This document shows, one piece after another, positions 19,726-30,921 of a DNA stretch of 64,000 nucleotides (positions are counted from its first letter, which is position 1; each line of letters opens with the position of its first letter). The stretch is from Craspedostauros australis (lineage: Eukaryota > Bacillariophyta > Bacillariophyceae > Mastogloiales > Achnanthaceae). The position numbers and the translations under genes were made by a program. Where the stretch lies: the NCBI GenBank assembly GCA_026770025.1, contig JAMXDE010000004.1:2604001-2668000 (forward strand), read 5' to 3'. The notes beneath the pieces are model-generated. The model made no database searches, was not told the origin of the DNA, and was given only the letters and a program-made list of their open reading frames with translations.

Positions 19726-21258
19726 ATGCCGACCTACCCGTACACACCCGTGAAGCAAGACCCAACTGCTACCGCTGGTACGCCAGAAACAGTGGCTGAA
19801 GAGGACGATGAGATCACGGACAGAAACTTCAGCCACAAGGGCTCATTCAACATCAGTGACCAGGCCGATGATGATGGATATGACTTCGTCAACATCTTCA
19901 AATGTGTCTACTCCACCGTGTTGCTCATCTTTTCCATCACCACCGTCGTGGCGTTGATCTTCACGCGGCAGACCAGGATCTCCCATGATTTCCACCCGGC
20001 GGTGGCCTTCGTCACGATCTGCGCATGTATCATGTGGATCACCATGGTGGAAGGCAGCCAAGGTGCCTTCGTCGGACTGCAACCGGTCGACAGAGAGCTG
20101 TACCGCAGCACGCATCCCGTCACGCACAAGTGCACCTCCATCTGCCACAAGGGAGAGAATCTCAACCGCTTCATCATCGGCAGGCAGCTCATCATCCTGC
20201 TCATCGTCTTCGTCACCAACCTCTGCGGCGCGCCAATGGACACCAATCCCGAGGTACTGGGATTGCCCACCATCGTTACCCAGATCTTCCTCAGCTCCGG
20301 CCTCGTCACCATCCTCATGACCGTCATGGCCGGCCAGCTCAACGGTCAGGTGAACGCCATCGGTAGCATGCTCGATTTCATCAACAACCACTTCGCCGTG
20401 TTCACCCTCTTCGTGGCCTTGTCCATCGAATTTTCCGGTTTGCTGCACATCACCCACGTCGTGCAGATGCTGGCCACGTGGATGTCAGGGCAGGTGCAGG
20501 AATCGAAGGAGCCTCCGCGCACGGTGCCGCAGTCCATCTTCTTCTGGTTGCGCGCAATCTTCTCCCTCACCGTCCTCGCATTCGCATTCGCCGTGACGCT
20601 CACAGCGCTTGCCAACGGACAGACCACCATGTGGGACAGCGTCCCCACCACCGCTTCCATCATCCTCTTCTTCGTCTTCATGGCCATCGTCGGCATGCTC
20701 GAAGGCATGCAGGTCGCGTTCTTCGCCATGGCCAAGCTCCCCAAGCACGAACGTGGCGACGACGCCATGGCCATCAAGAACTGCGAGATCCTCTTTGGCG
20801 GCGGCGGCGACAACCACCCGCGCTTCATGATTGGGCGTCAGATGTGCGTCACCATGTGCTTCTTCCTCCTCGCACGCGTCACCACCTTGAATGTGGAGAT
20901 CGGCGTCGACGACAACATCTTCGGCGTGTCCAACGGCGTGCAGGAGTTCTTCAATACGGGATTGCTCGGTGCCTTGATCACCACCATCGTGGCATCCATC
21001 ATCTGGCAGCTGGTCGCATCGGCGTTCCCTGTCATCTTCGTCTCCAATCGGTTGGTGTACATCCTGTTGTGCATCTGTCTGGCGCTGGAATCCACCGGCA
21101 TCTGCTCCGGAGCACGCGTTGTGGCAGCCACGCTGCGCGCCATTGCCGGATACAGACCAGATGCAGAGTACCTGCAAACAGAAAAGGAGATGGATGTCGA
21201 ATCGCCACGCAAGAGTCTGAAGTCGTCCGTGGCATCGTTGTCGTATGGCGGCGTGTAG
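19726..21258 (+). CDS. SIT: Silicic-acid transporter (SIT family), copy A
   Basis: 510 aa, single exon, about ten hydrophobic segments. It carries the paired motifs that define SITs, one pair per five-helix half: EGSQ (E109-Q112) with IIGRQ in the first half, EGMQ (E326-Q329) with MIGRQ in the second. These motifs line the substrate path in the family and couple silicic acid to sodium. Surrounding segments are also typical (QLNGQVNAIGSMLDFINNHF, AKLPKHERG, NTGLLGALITTIVASIIWQL). The N-terminus is acidic and cytosolic. The C-terminal tail is short and lacks the coiled coil reported in many diatom SITs. A paralogue (40886-42547) lies 20 kb downstream on the same strand, separated by transposons. 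Expected in plasma membrane or vesicles. Confidence 0.93.
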   Translation: MPTYPYTPVKQDPTATAGTPETVAEEDDEITDRNFSHKGSFNISDQADDDGYDFVNIFKCVYSTVLLIFSITTVVALIFTRQTRISHDFHPAVAFVTICACIMWITMVEGSQGAFVGLQPVDRELYRSTHPVTHKCTSICHKGENLNRFIIGRQLIILLIVFVTNLCGAPMDTNPEVLGLPTIVTQIFLSSGLVTILMTVMAGQLNGQVNAIGSMLDFINNHFAVFTLFVALSIEFSGLLHITHVVQMLATWMSGQVQESKEPPRTVPQSIFFWLRAIFSLTVLAFAFAVTLTALANGQTTMWDSVPTTASIILFFVFMAIVGMLEGMQVAFFAMAKLPKHERGDDAMAIKNCEILFGGGGDNHPRFMIGRQMCVTMCFFLLARVTTLNVEIGVDDNIFGVSNGVQEFFNTGLLGALITTIVASIIWQLVASAFPVIFVSNRLVYILLCICLALESTGICSGARVVAATLRAIAGYRPDAEYLQTEKEMDVESPRKSLKSSVASLSYGGV

Positions 21259-21591
21259 AGCAGAACAGAACAGAGTAGACTAGTGTGTTATTAGTATGGG
21301 AGGCAGTGTCAATGTCGCAAGTTTTGGAATCCGGATAGCGAAGTAAAGTAATGTGAAGCAAAGTGGAGTTAATTGCTCAAGTGCGTTGACAGATACTATT
21401 CGAGGAGGTATCGAGGAGGTATCGATGAGTAACGCTGCGTGGGAGTGGAATTCGAACCCTTGGAGGGACGAGAGGTTGTGGTACTCATATAGTGCGATTG
21501 CAAAGAGAGAGGTTGCTGATTGATGGCCTCTGTGATGGAGCTGCTGATGATGGGATGAATGTTCTTCTTCCATGCGGAGCCTCGATGTTAT
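21259..21591. other. 3' flank of SIT copy A up to the second element
   Basis: No gene seen. It contains a short tandem duplication GAGGTATCGA at about 21402-21425 and ends in TTAT (21588-21591), the left target duplication of the next element. Confidence 0.6.
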
Positions 21592-21749
21592 GACCCAGGT
21601 GAGCGAGTGGACCAACCTTTGGTAAAGTAGAGTGGCACTTTTTCTTCGATTTCAACACAACCAAGAATATAAACCAACTCATTATAGTGTCCATAGCAAC
21701 AGGAAAATTACCCAGAGCCTTGAAGTCCGTAGTTTAGGTTTTATGGACC
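21592..21749. repeat. Left TIR of the second element
   Basis: Pairs with 25977-26134. Shared blocks include CCAACCTTTGGTAAAGTAGAG, CATTATAGTGTC and AGCAACAGGAAAATTACCCAG. Confidence 0.85.
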
Positions 21750-21868
21750 TGTCAATGTGCGCTTTTTTGGACCACTCCTAAACTGAGCGATAGACATCCG
21801 ACAAGTTCGATCCAAAATAACGTGTTTGTGTTCTTGGTTTTGGCGAATTTGTTCACATTTTGAATTAA

Positions 21869-24800
21869 TTAGTCCTTATTTTGTTCATCCATTTTCGCCG
21901 CCAGTCTCCGTCTCATCCTCGTGCGAATCGCATCCCTCACTTCTTGCGGGACCATCTCTTCGTTCTCCGCGTGCCTCCTGGTGGTGTTGGCCTCACACCA
22001 CATCCTATTCTCCCTTTCCTCTTCTTCCATCTCTTCCTCTTCTTGGCTCTTCTGCTTATCTGATGGTTTCGTACCTGTTGGTTCCATAGCAGTTGCTGTT
22101 GGTGATGGTGATGGTGATGATCCTGATGCCATTTTTTGTTGTTGTTGGTCGTACCTGCTGCCGTGGCTGTTTTCTTCGCGTCTCGTTGTGAGCTGTAGTA
22201 CGCCGCGGTCAGGTGCGATTTCACGCGCATTGGACTTCCGTGCAATTGCGTGAACCAATCAGTCTCTGTTCCCTCCAGCTCCATCAATCGGCGGTGCGCT
22301 TCGTGTTCTGTTGGTCGAGTTTTCGGGTCCTTTTTGGCGGCCGTGCTCATTTCATCCAATTTCTGCAGTACGTACCGTGGTAACTCAGCGTTGCTGCGCG
22401 TTGTTTTCACTGCCCAGCCCTTCACCGCGAGTCGGGGGATTTCGGCTTCCGCGGTCTGGTCTTCCAATTTTGCGGTGTGGTCGTGTGGTAGCTCTCCTTG
22501 CCCCATCTCCAATGCATCGCGAAACACGAGCGCCTTGCTCTCCACCGCGGTAGCACCCCACTTTCGCGTCTTCTTCTTCTTCTTCTTTGGCGATTCGGCG
22601 GTGAACGGTTCCTTTCCTGACGTGTGCGTTGCGATCGTGCGGACACCCAGCTGGTTGATTTCCCATCCCTCCCACTCCACACATGGGACAAGTACGTCAT
22701 CTGTGACACCAGATGCCGCCACCAAATTGGCCTCATTGTCTCCGAACTTGACCTCGTGCGTTTGGCGTACCTTTTGCTCTTTCGCGCAGAAACGCTTCTT
22801 TGGCATGCCGGGGAAACTCAGGACACGCCCCTCAAGGCATTCTGCATCCACCAAAACTGTGGTTGTTCCTGCAATGTTGCCAGCTTCCAATGCATCGAAA
22901 AATTGGTGTTCCGTCTTGATGTCATTGTCCTCCAGCACGTAGGCTCGCAACACAACAGTGATGTACGCAAAGTGCGTGTCGAGGCGGCCTTTTCCGGTTT
23001 GGGCTTCGGTGTAGATCCAGGCCGCAATCTTGGGGACATTTCGCGTTCCAAGGTTCTTGTTCAGCACTGATGTGATCAGTGGGATGTGCTCGTGGCTCGC
23101 GAAACAAGACGCGTTATTAGATTGGATGACAATTTCGGTGACCAATGGAAGAATTTTTCTCACCTGTTGTTGCACAATTTCGAGAAGCCCGCCAACTTGG
23201 AGGGTGTCTTGAGTTGGCCTCCCCTTCACAATGATATCAATGAAGCGATAAGTGAGTGTGCCATTGTGACATGTGATCACCATCGCACCCAGCAGAGACA
23301 TGCCCTTCTTGCCCCAGTATTCTTGTTGAGCTTCGCCTTGGCCAGTCGGAAGAATTTTCTGTTTATGGTCCAGCACCACATGTGCGCGATCCTCTCGGTT
23401 GTTGATACTTTGGAGGTACTGCTCAATTTGTCCGAATTGAACCTTGCTGCGCACTTTGTGTGCCATGTACCACAGTATTTCGTTGTTGAACCCTGGTGCG
23501 GCATTGAGCATCGACTCCAATTCTGTCGCATGTTCCGCAAGGTGATCTTCCATAAGCGATGTCACGAAAGGGACATATTGGTCGTCCACAAAACACATCA
23601 CCCCTGCACAACGGTTACATACTCCAGTGTGTTGTTTGTCTGTGGTGGCGCAAGGCTGTTCATTATTGTCAGTGGTGGTGTCATTGGCAGCAGCATGTGT
23701 CACACAAGTGATGTCAGGAATATCAATTGTGATGGTTGGAGTGTCGTTGGTGGCAGAAGCAATGTCATTGGTTTGAGTGATCTTCTTCCTGAGCTTGTGC
23801 TTGTTGGTACGCGTTCTGGTTGATTGGGATTGTTTGTCGTTGTCTTCTTCTTCTGGTTGGGCGTGAGCGCAAATTGAGCTGAGTGCATTGAGTCATCACA
23901 CTCCATCTGCATGTGAGAGGCAGTGAATTCCCATTTGACGAAGCCAACAAGAAGCTCCAATGAGTACAACAGAGACTCTGCTGTGCGCAGATGCCGGGAA
24001 ATCACGTCATTCTCGTCCTCAGCGCCGTTTGTTGTGGGATACTTAGCCTTCAAAAGTGTGACGAGGCGCGAGATCGTGCGTTTGAGAGTTAGCATTGCCA
24101 ACAAAAAGTGGCTTTCGAAGGAAGACAGCCCTGTGTTCACTTTGCCACGTCGTGTTAGTAGCTTCATCATCTCTTTAAATGCTGGTTCGCCTACTGGGTT
24201 GGTGGTGGTAGTCTTGTACATGTCGAATAGCGCCTTGATGCTTTTGCCTCCACGATCGAAGACCGGAACTTTCTCGAATACGACTCCTTCCCACTCCACT
24301 GCGTGGCACAAGCCAGCCTTGTATGTGGTCGTAGTGCAGAGAAACGACACCACACCAGACAAAGCACACGCAGTCACACGGTATTGGAGAATTTTGGGCG
24401 GAATGGTCTCCCCATCACTCAACATGTCATAGTAGCGCTGCAATGTCTTCTGTTGGCTTTTAGTGATGGTTTGTCGATTGCTATGTACATGCACGCGTTC
24501 TTCCTCCGGCAATCCATTGGTGTACCCAGTGAGAATATCTGTGCATGCTTTTGGAGAGGCAGACTCTGCGAGAACGGCTCTCGCGCAGAGGTGCATCAGT
24601 TTGCTCCCTCCAACACATATGCGGTACAAATTTGGTGCAAGCATCAGTGGTGGCAGTGCTTGCCCTGCTCGGACAAATTGCACCACCTCATGCATCTGGC
24701 CAGTTGGTGTCGCTTCTTTTGGGAGCAACACATCCCAGAGCGCAGAAGCAATTGGCGCCCACAGCCGTTTGATGTTGCACCAGACTTGCTTGTTGTGTTT

Positions 24801-25472
24801 TCCACCAAGTGTGAATCCCGCCTTCGGCATGGAGTCGAACACTTTTGGAGGTAGCCCAGACTTAACCAACCCTGCAATGCGGACCAACGCATCGCGACGC
24901 CATCCTCTCACCGTTTTCTGGATGAGTTTGTTGCGGCCTGTTCGCTTCTTCCTGCGATCACGTCCGTCCACGTAGTCGTCGTCGCTGTCAACATCAACTT
25001 GCTCGGAAGCGCCTCCAGCGACAGCGTTTGCGTGTCGTGCAGTGCTTGCGCGGGTAGTTGGTTTGGCAGGAGACTCAACGGGAGGTGGCACGTTCACACT
25101 GATGTCTACCACTGTGATAGCACCGACACCTTGTCCAACCGTACGCAGTGTGACCGTTAGTGTATCAAAGATGACACCAGCCGCACTGGACAGGCGCACG
25201 TCAACGCGCAGGTTAGCGGCATCGACATGCGCCAAAGTTGGAACAAGGTTGCTGTCCACTGGAAGCATTGGCTTCACCTCAATTGCGTGAGTGATGTCGG
25301 TGGGCTTCCGCAATCCAGTAGACAGCTTGTTAGGCAACAGCTGCTCACGAGTAGGTGCCAAGTTGCCATCCGAATCAAAAGGAGAATCGAGAGGGGCAGC
25401 ACAGGAACGAGGCTTCTTACGAGGAGATGGGTTTTTGCCCTTGATTGTTGCTTTGGCAGGGATGGAGGACAT
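21869..25472 (-). pseudogene. Broken D-D-E transposase of the second element
   Basis: It aligns along its length with the intact protein at 2906-6430: start (MSSIPAKATIKGKNPSPRKK), N-terminal domain, CNRCAGVMCF knuckle, VVLDHKQKILPTGQ, YWGKKGMSLLG, IYTEAQTGK and TRKWG. Two frameshifts split it: one at about 23700-23870, between the N-terminal ORF (to 23700) and the core ORF (from about 23703), and one near 22100-22150, after which the tail continues in another frame to 21869. In the core, the codon at 23118-23116 reads Asn where the intact copy has D782 (QSNNASCFAS against QSDNACCFAS), so the putative second catalytic acid is lost as well. Confidence 0.8.
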
Positions 25473-25976
25473 GGTGTTGATGGTAGCAAAGGAGGTTGAT
25501 TGATTGATTGATTGATTGATCGATGAATGGCACTGTAGAACGCTGAATGAAAGCGGGTGGAGGAGGTGATGCCGATAGAGGTGTTGGATGCAGCAGCGAG
25601 AACAACAACCGCCAATGTCACTAGTACTCTCACTACTCATACTACAACCGCAGCACAACAGATACAATGAGCATCGCATCGGCGGAGGCACCTTTGGAAT
25701 GAAGCAAAAAATGTGACGGGGTTTTGTGTCTGCGTGGCGACGATGTGTGCGTGCGCATGTGATGATGTGTGTGATGTCCACAAATGGAAAATGTCAATCG
25801 ATTCCGGAGCAGCTAACGTTGTTTAACGTGTTCCAAACGAACGAGGAGGAAGGAAAAAGCTGGAGACACAAACGTGAATGGACACCAATCGTTATTAACT
25901 CGGAACACCAAAGAACCTTCGGCAAAACTACATGGTGGAAGGCTACGTTTGACCCATACGACTCTAAATATTTGAT
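25473..25976 (-). promoter_or_regulatory. 5' region of the second element's transposase
   Basis: It holds a (GATT)n run at about 25499-25519, the conserved motif at 25812-25845, and the block GACCCATACGACT near 25951 that is shared with the other copies. Confidence 0.5.
25812..25845. promoter_or_regulatory. Conserved subterminal motif, second element
   Basis: GCTAACGTTG, then TTTAACGTGTTCCAAACGAA. It corresponds to 6800-6834 and 651-685 although the surrounding sequence has diverged. Confidence 0.6.
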
Positions 25977-26134
25977 GGTCCATAAAACTTAAAATATAAA
26001 CTTTAAGATTCTGGGTAATTTTCCTGTTGCTATAGACACTATAATGAGTAGGTTGGTATGATTAGTTCTGTTGTAATCGAAGGAAAATTGCCGCTCTACT
26101 TTACCAAAGGTTGGTCGACTCACTCACCCGGGTC
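25977..26134. repeat. Right TIR of the second element
   Basis: Starts GGTCCATAAAACTTAAAAT and ends CACTCACCCGGGTC. Followed by TTAT. Confidence 0.85.
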
Positions 26135-26140
26135 TTATAA

Positions 26141-26178
26141 GACCCGCCTGAGTGAAAATAGTACACCTTTCTCGGGAA
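26141..26178. repeat. Left TIR tip of the large element
   Basis: Inverted match to 39809-39846, with one difference (GAGTG against GAGCG). It starts only 6 bp after the right tip of the second element; the spacer is TTATAA. Confidence 0.8.
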
Positions 26179-26759
26179 CGTCGTTTCTGTGTTAAAAATA
26201 ACTGCGTATATCTCTTGTCCTACATCAAATACATCATATGGCAAGAACTAGAATTGTTCCGTCCAATCATTTTAAAGTTATGGAGGGTTGAAAATCATGT
26301 CGAATCTACCTATTAGGTGAATAACGCACAGACGCAACAGTGCTCATTGGCGCTTCAATAGAGTCGCAGTGGTCATTCGTCCCAAAACGTTCTTTTTTCT
26401 TCCATCGTTTGGGCTTTGTTCGCGATTCTTGAATTTCCGGAGAGTGACTCTACCTTGTGCTCACACAGAATCGTTGGTGTGGACACAAAACTCTTGTTGT
26501 GTGGAGAGTGATGTGATGTATTGTGATGTAATGTGATGCAGGGCGATGTGCCATGGGCCGTCAACCAGGATGGTAGGCACGGTCCTTGTTCCTCTTCCTC
26601 CTGTCTGTTATGTCAGAGTGGTAGCAAGGGGGATGCACTGGCTGCAATGCACAAGACGCATACGATGCAAGTTGCGCAGCGCTGAATTGGACGATGTGAA
26701 TTGCTGGTGCCAAGATGGAAATGGACAGCACCCTCGCCACAGTCCTGTAGGCAGTGGCA

Positions 26760-27060
26760 ACCCCAACCCACACATCTAATCCAAGTCTTGACCCTCTGGC
26801 CCCCTAACCCCATCCCTAACCCTGACATTGAGTAACTTCATGGCTCTGTCTGAGTACTGTCAGCCACACGCAGTTGCCTCCCTCGTCTCTCCCAAGTTGC
26901 CGAAACCCCAGCCGGAACCCTAACCCTAACTCTAGCCCTGAGCAACTGCTTCCCACCTCCCAAACCCTAACCCTAACCCTAACCCTACCCCAAGCCAGAA
27001 CCCCAGCCCTAACTCTAACCCTGAGCAACCTGATGACTCTGTCTGAACAACGTCATCTGC
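26760..27060. repeat. Interstitial telomere-like (CCCTAA) tract
   Basis: Several runs of CCCTAACCCTAACCCTAA, separated by degenerate units (CCAGAACCCCAGCC, AACTCTAGCC), lie at about 26800-27025. A block of about 65 bp after CCCTGA (ACTCTGTCTGA...CACACAGTTACCTCC) occurs twice, near 26818 and 27019, so the tract is a repeated composite unit. The orientation gives the C-rich strand on plus. Confidence 0.8.
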
Positions 27061-27779
27061 ACACAGTTACCTCCTCCGTCGCTCTGGTGTTGCCCTTGTC
27101 GCGAACTCTTGCTTTTCTCCCACTTTTTTGCTTCCCGCACTGTTTCGATCCATTTCAACGGCCGCCGTTCCGGCGTTTTTGATTCGATTTCACAATTTTT
27201 ACAGTTTGTTTCATCGAAGGTATCGTCCAGAACGTCCTTTGAACTCTTTGGCGCCAATGAAAAGTAATGATTTTTGTCGATTGTGACCTTGGTATCCGGA
27301 CAGACGTCATATCTGCTGAGTAAAAACTGGCACGTTGGCTCGAAGGCTTCGTTGAGAATCTCAACGCACGAGCCATCCAAAGAGACAGACTTGACAAACA
27401 AAGACAAGAAACAAGTCAACACAAGAGACGAAAGGGGCCCTGTGTTGACTGGTGGGAAACATCGCGTCGCGTGGCTTCGCATCATCACTGTTGCCATTTC
27501 CATTTCCATCGGCATCGCTTGGCAACCGCACGAGTACCATACTCGCTTGCCATCATCTTTTTTCAATCAAGAGCATCATGCACAAGCACGTTCATCTTCT
27601 GAAGTGCTTCATCCCAATCTCAACTGGCATCTCTCATTGCGTCGATCAATTGACCGATCGCCGCTCGTGTTCAGTTGGTGGGTTGTACCGTTACGGTCAC
27701 TCATTCCTGCTTGTGCGACCGTGACAATTCCAACGCATCACAACGCATCATAGCGCATCACGACGCAAAGAGAAGCAAC
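27061..27779. other. Flank of telomere-like tract, possible gene fragment on minus strand
   Basis: The minus strand at 27015-27566 is open for 183 codons. Its middle part (SLDGSCVEILNEAFEPTC, then DVCPDTKVTIDKNHYFSLAP) has protein-like composition but I recognise no family, and its 3' end runs into the telomere-like tract. It may be a fragment of a gene. Confidence 0.25.
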
Positions 27780-30648
27780 ATGGCGGACGATTCCTACGCC
27801 TCGTTGGAGGATGTGGACAGCAAATCTTCCATGAGCTTTGGCTCCAGGGCCAACGACATGTGCCTCAACACGCTCGGCAGTCTTACGAAGCCCAAGACCA
27901 GATCCGACAAAAGCATCGTGGACGTCCGTGAGGCGAATGACACCATACCCTTCGTCAGCAAGATGGGGATGGATGCAGCCAGCAATGGCATGCTCTTCAA
28001 TCTGTGGAAGGATTCCAAGGTAGGTACAATGCGCAATGCACAATACACTGCACGAATGAGCTGAAGAAGCTCTGCAAGTATTCCATGGTATGCATCGCGC
28101 TCCTCACACACAGAACAACATTGCATTCTATTCTCACATATTATTCTCGTATTATGTTGTCTTGCTTCACTGTTCGCGTCATCCTTCCAACCAACAATCC
28201 TGCATCCACATCGACATTGTCCACACTCCAAACACTGCAGAATCGAAAAAGGCATCTGGCGCAAACGACGTTGGCGTCGTAACAGACCAGCAACCCCAAA
28301 TGGATCAAGGTGCTGGATCTGGACAACCCTGCCAGAAAGGAGAAGATGCCATGGACATGGAAGGGAAGTTGGGTGCTGCCCAGAGCGAGAGATCCAATGT
28401 CGCAAGACGGCAAGCTCATCACCCGTGCACTTCTCAGTTTGTCGCGGGGCAGCACGGACTCCGTCGTCGTTAGGGAATTCGATCTCGTCAAATCCGCATT
28501 CGTCACCGACAGGCCATTCTCAATACCAGAGGATAAGACCAGAGCCTGCTACAAAACAAGGAACATCCTCCTGGTCGGGGCGGATTTGGTTCTTCGTCTC
28601 TCATGAGGGCGGGATGCCCCAGGACGATCCGCGAGTGGGTCAGAGGCACAGGTCTGGCATCGGCGCTCGTGGTCTTCGAAGGTGAAAAGTCTCACATCGC
28701 AGTCTCAGCCAACGTCGACGATCAGAGGGTGCGTGGCAGGGGCATTTACAAAATCCGCACGAGGGCCATCACTCACCAGATCACCAAATTCTGGATACGG
28801 AGGTCAAGTACAAGCACATGCTGCCGCCCAGACAACATACCAGAATCGAGACAGGAGATCCGCCGGATTTCAAACCGTTGCTTGCACCAGAAGATTCGGA
28901 TATCGATTTCGGTGGCACCGTTCTCATGATCCCTTTGCAATCCAACTGGTCACCTGAGGGTGCCAAGGAATTCAAGGCTGGATCCATCATCTACGTCAAT
29001 GCGCACAAATTCGTCAGTATGGTCCGGACGATTGGATATATCATACCCTCTTCAAAACCTCCGGCTGCCTCCTCCGAAAAACTACACCATCACAAAGAAC
29101 CACCTCATCCTCTTGCTCATTGGTAACGTCAGATCGAAGCTGGAGTTCTATCAATTGGAGGAGGAGGCTAACAAGCTGCGTTTGGTGGGAGTCGACAAGC
29201 GACCCCGAATCGCCTCCGCCAGCGTTCGATCTGCGCATCCCTATGAGAGCGATCGATTCTGGATCACGACCACCAGCTACACAGAACCAACCATGCTGTG
29301 GCTCGGCGATGCATCCGTGTTTGATGGCGAAGACGAGAAGATGATGAAGCGGGTTGATCCAGAGGTCCACCTTGGCAGCAAGCTGCAATTGCTACCAAGT
29401 CATTTCGATTCGAAAGGTTTGGACGTCATGCAATGCATCGCAGAAAGCAAAGACAGCACCGATGCTCTGCACTTCATGATGTCGAAGAGGCGTCCCCACG
29501 AACAAGCGGACCCACCTTGCTCTACGCCTACGGTGCCTTTGAGGTCGTTTCGGTCTGCATTACACCCCGCAACAGGTCTGGCATGGTTGGAATGTGGCGG
29601 CGTCTGCGCGGAAGCCAACGTGCGTGGTGATGAAGAATTTGGTCCCAGCTGGCATCAGGTGAGTGCCAATTATTGTCGATGTTGTTGCTGCTGTGTATGG
29701 TTGTGTTGTTCACTCGCGCAGCTGTGCATGACATGTGCGCGGCGCAGAGCAGACGAAAATCAGGAATGGAAAGCATGCACACAATAGGCGCATTGGAGGA
29801 GTACGACTTTCGGAGCTTGTGGGAACACCTGTCATTCACTCCTTCATTCTTTTCCATTTGTATTCTCACTTCACTTCATGTCATACTCACAATTGAATCA
29901 ATGTCCGATTGGTTGGCATGGCATGATATGATACAAACTGCGCCCATTCTGTGGTACTGCTCGCACACACTCTCATCCCGAATGATGGACTCCACTCCAA
30001 CCATGTGTCTGAATTGCTGCAATATCGTCTCGCTGGAGGGTGCGGTGCGCGAAAAGCGCACCAAGCCACCCGAAGACTTCATCGCAGTTGCTGAGGATTT
30101 GATTTGGTCGAAAAAATGAAAAGCCAAAACATTGGCCATCCGCGGCGGATCCGGCGGAGGATTGGTGGTGCGGATGCTTTCGTGATGCTCCTGAACTGTT
30201 CGGCCAGTGCATTGCACAGTCGATCCATGACATGAAGCGGTCCAGAGATCTCAGTCGGATGGCACACCCGGTTGGACGAGCGAATTTGGTGATCCGGAGA
30301 CGTCCGATTGGAGATGTTCATGGGGTAGACCTCGCTGTATCACAACATCAAATAGGATCAAAAATCTCCACCAATCCTATTCTCTGCCGCACGAACGATG
30401 ATCGGATACACCCAGCGCATACGCGCAAGATGGTGAAGAAGCTGTGGAGCCTGGTTCAGGGAAAGCAATGGCTGTCATAATACGATGAGAGTGTGGAGGG
30501 CGGGAATGGTCTGGCTGCAACGCCGACGCAGAACGCCTTCATGACCGTGCTGGCGTATGATTTCATGTTCAAGACGTCGTCAAAGAAGGCCGAGAAGTCA
30601 GCTGACGAGAAATGGGCTGGGTTTGGATTGATGCACGCTTTGTTCTAA
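27780..30648 (+). pseudogene. Decayed prolyl-oligopeptidase-like (peptidase S9) gene
   Basis: Fragments in changing frames follow the order of an S9A-like serine peptidase: MADDSYASLEDV...GMLFNLWKDSK (27780-28020), VLDLDN...KGSWVLPRARDPMS...ALLSLSRGSTDSVVVREFDL (28310-28600), VREW/VFEGEK (28620-28690), KLEFYQLEEEANKLRLVG (29130-29190), TGLAWLECGGVCAEANVRG..FGPSWHQ (29570-29658), EDFIAVAEDLI (30070-30110), AIRGGSGGGLVV with the GxSxGG nucleophile elbow (30137-30170), and a C-terminal AFMTVLAYDFMFK (30530-30575). GTGAGT after GPSWHQ suggests an original intron. Multiple frameshifts and an in-frame stop at about 30116 show it is dead. It lies inside the candidate large element. Confidence 0.75.
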
Positions 30649-30921
30649 TCGTGTACCATACCATACATAGCAATCACATGTGCGAATTGAGTAGATGCAC
30701 AGCGATGGAGGTTCCATAGTGCATGTCTAGATCGTAGCAACCAATAACATTAGAACCACTCTATACATACCAACAACAGCTTCCTCCTGTAATCCCTGTG
30801 AACACGCAGCTACTGCTGTTGATATCGCCTTGCTGCGAGTTGATATTACCAATGTGACATAGACTATTGTATTACAGACTCCATTATAATACTGGTAGCA
30901 TACTTGCAGTGGTCGTCAGGA

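Larger units (their letters stand above)
21592..26134 (-). mobile_element. Second element of the D-D-E family, decayed copy
   Basis: 4543 bp with TIRs of about 158 bp (21592-21749 and 25977-26134) and tips reading GACCCAGGTGAGCGAGTGGA and its imperfect complement. TTAT flanks it on both sides (21588-21591, 26135-26138). The transposase gene inside is related to, but clearly diverged from, that at 2906-6430 and is broken. Long TIRs and a perfect duplication show it inserted by the same mechanism. Confidence 0.85.

Noticed and set aside
19843-21212. Long ORFs antisense to SIT copy A (and the same at 41084-42505 for copy B)
   Set aside because: They mirror the sense codon pattern of GC-rich genes and give His/Asp/Glu-rich nonsense proteins. 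Both sense genes are clearly real.
21440-21465. Second tRNA box-B-like string on the minus strand (GGTTCGAATTCC)
   Set aside because: Has one base too many for the consensus and no foldable tRNA body.
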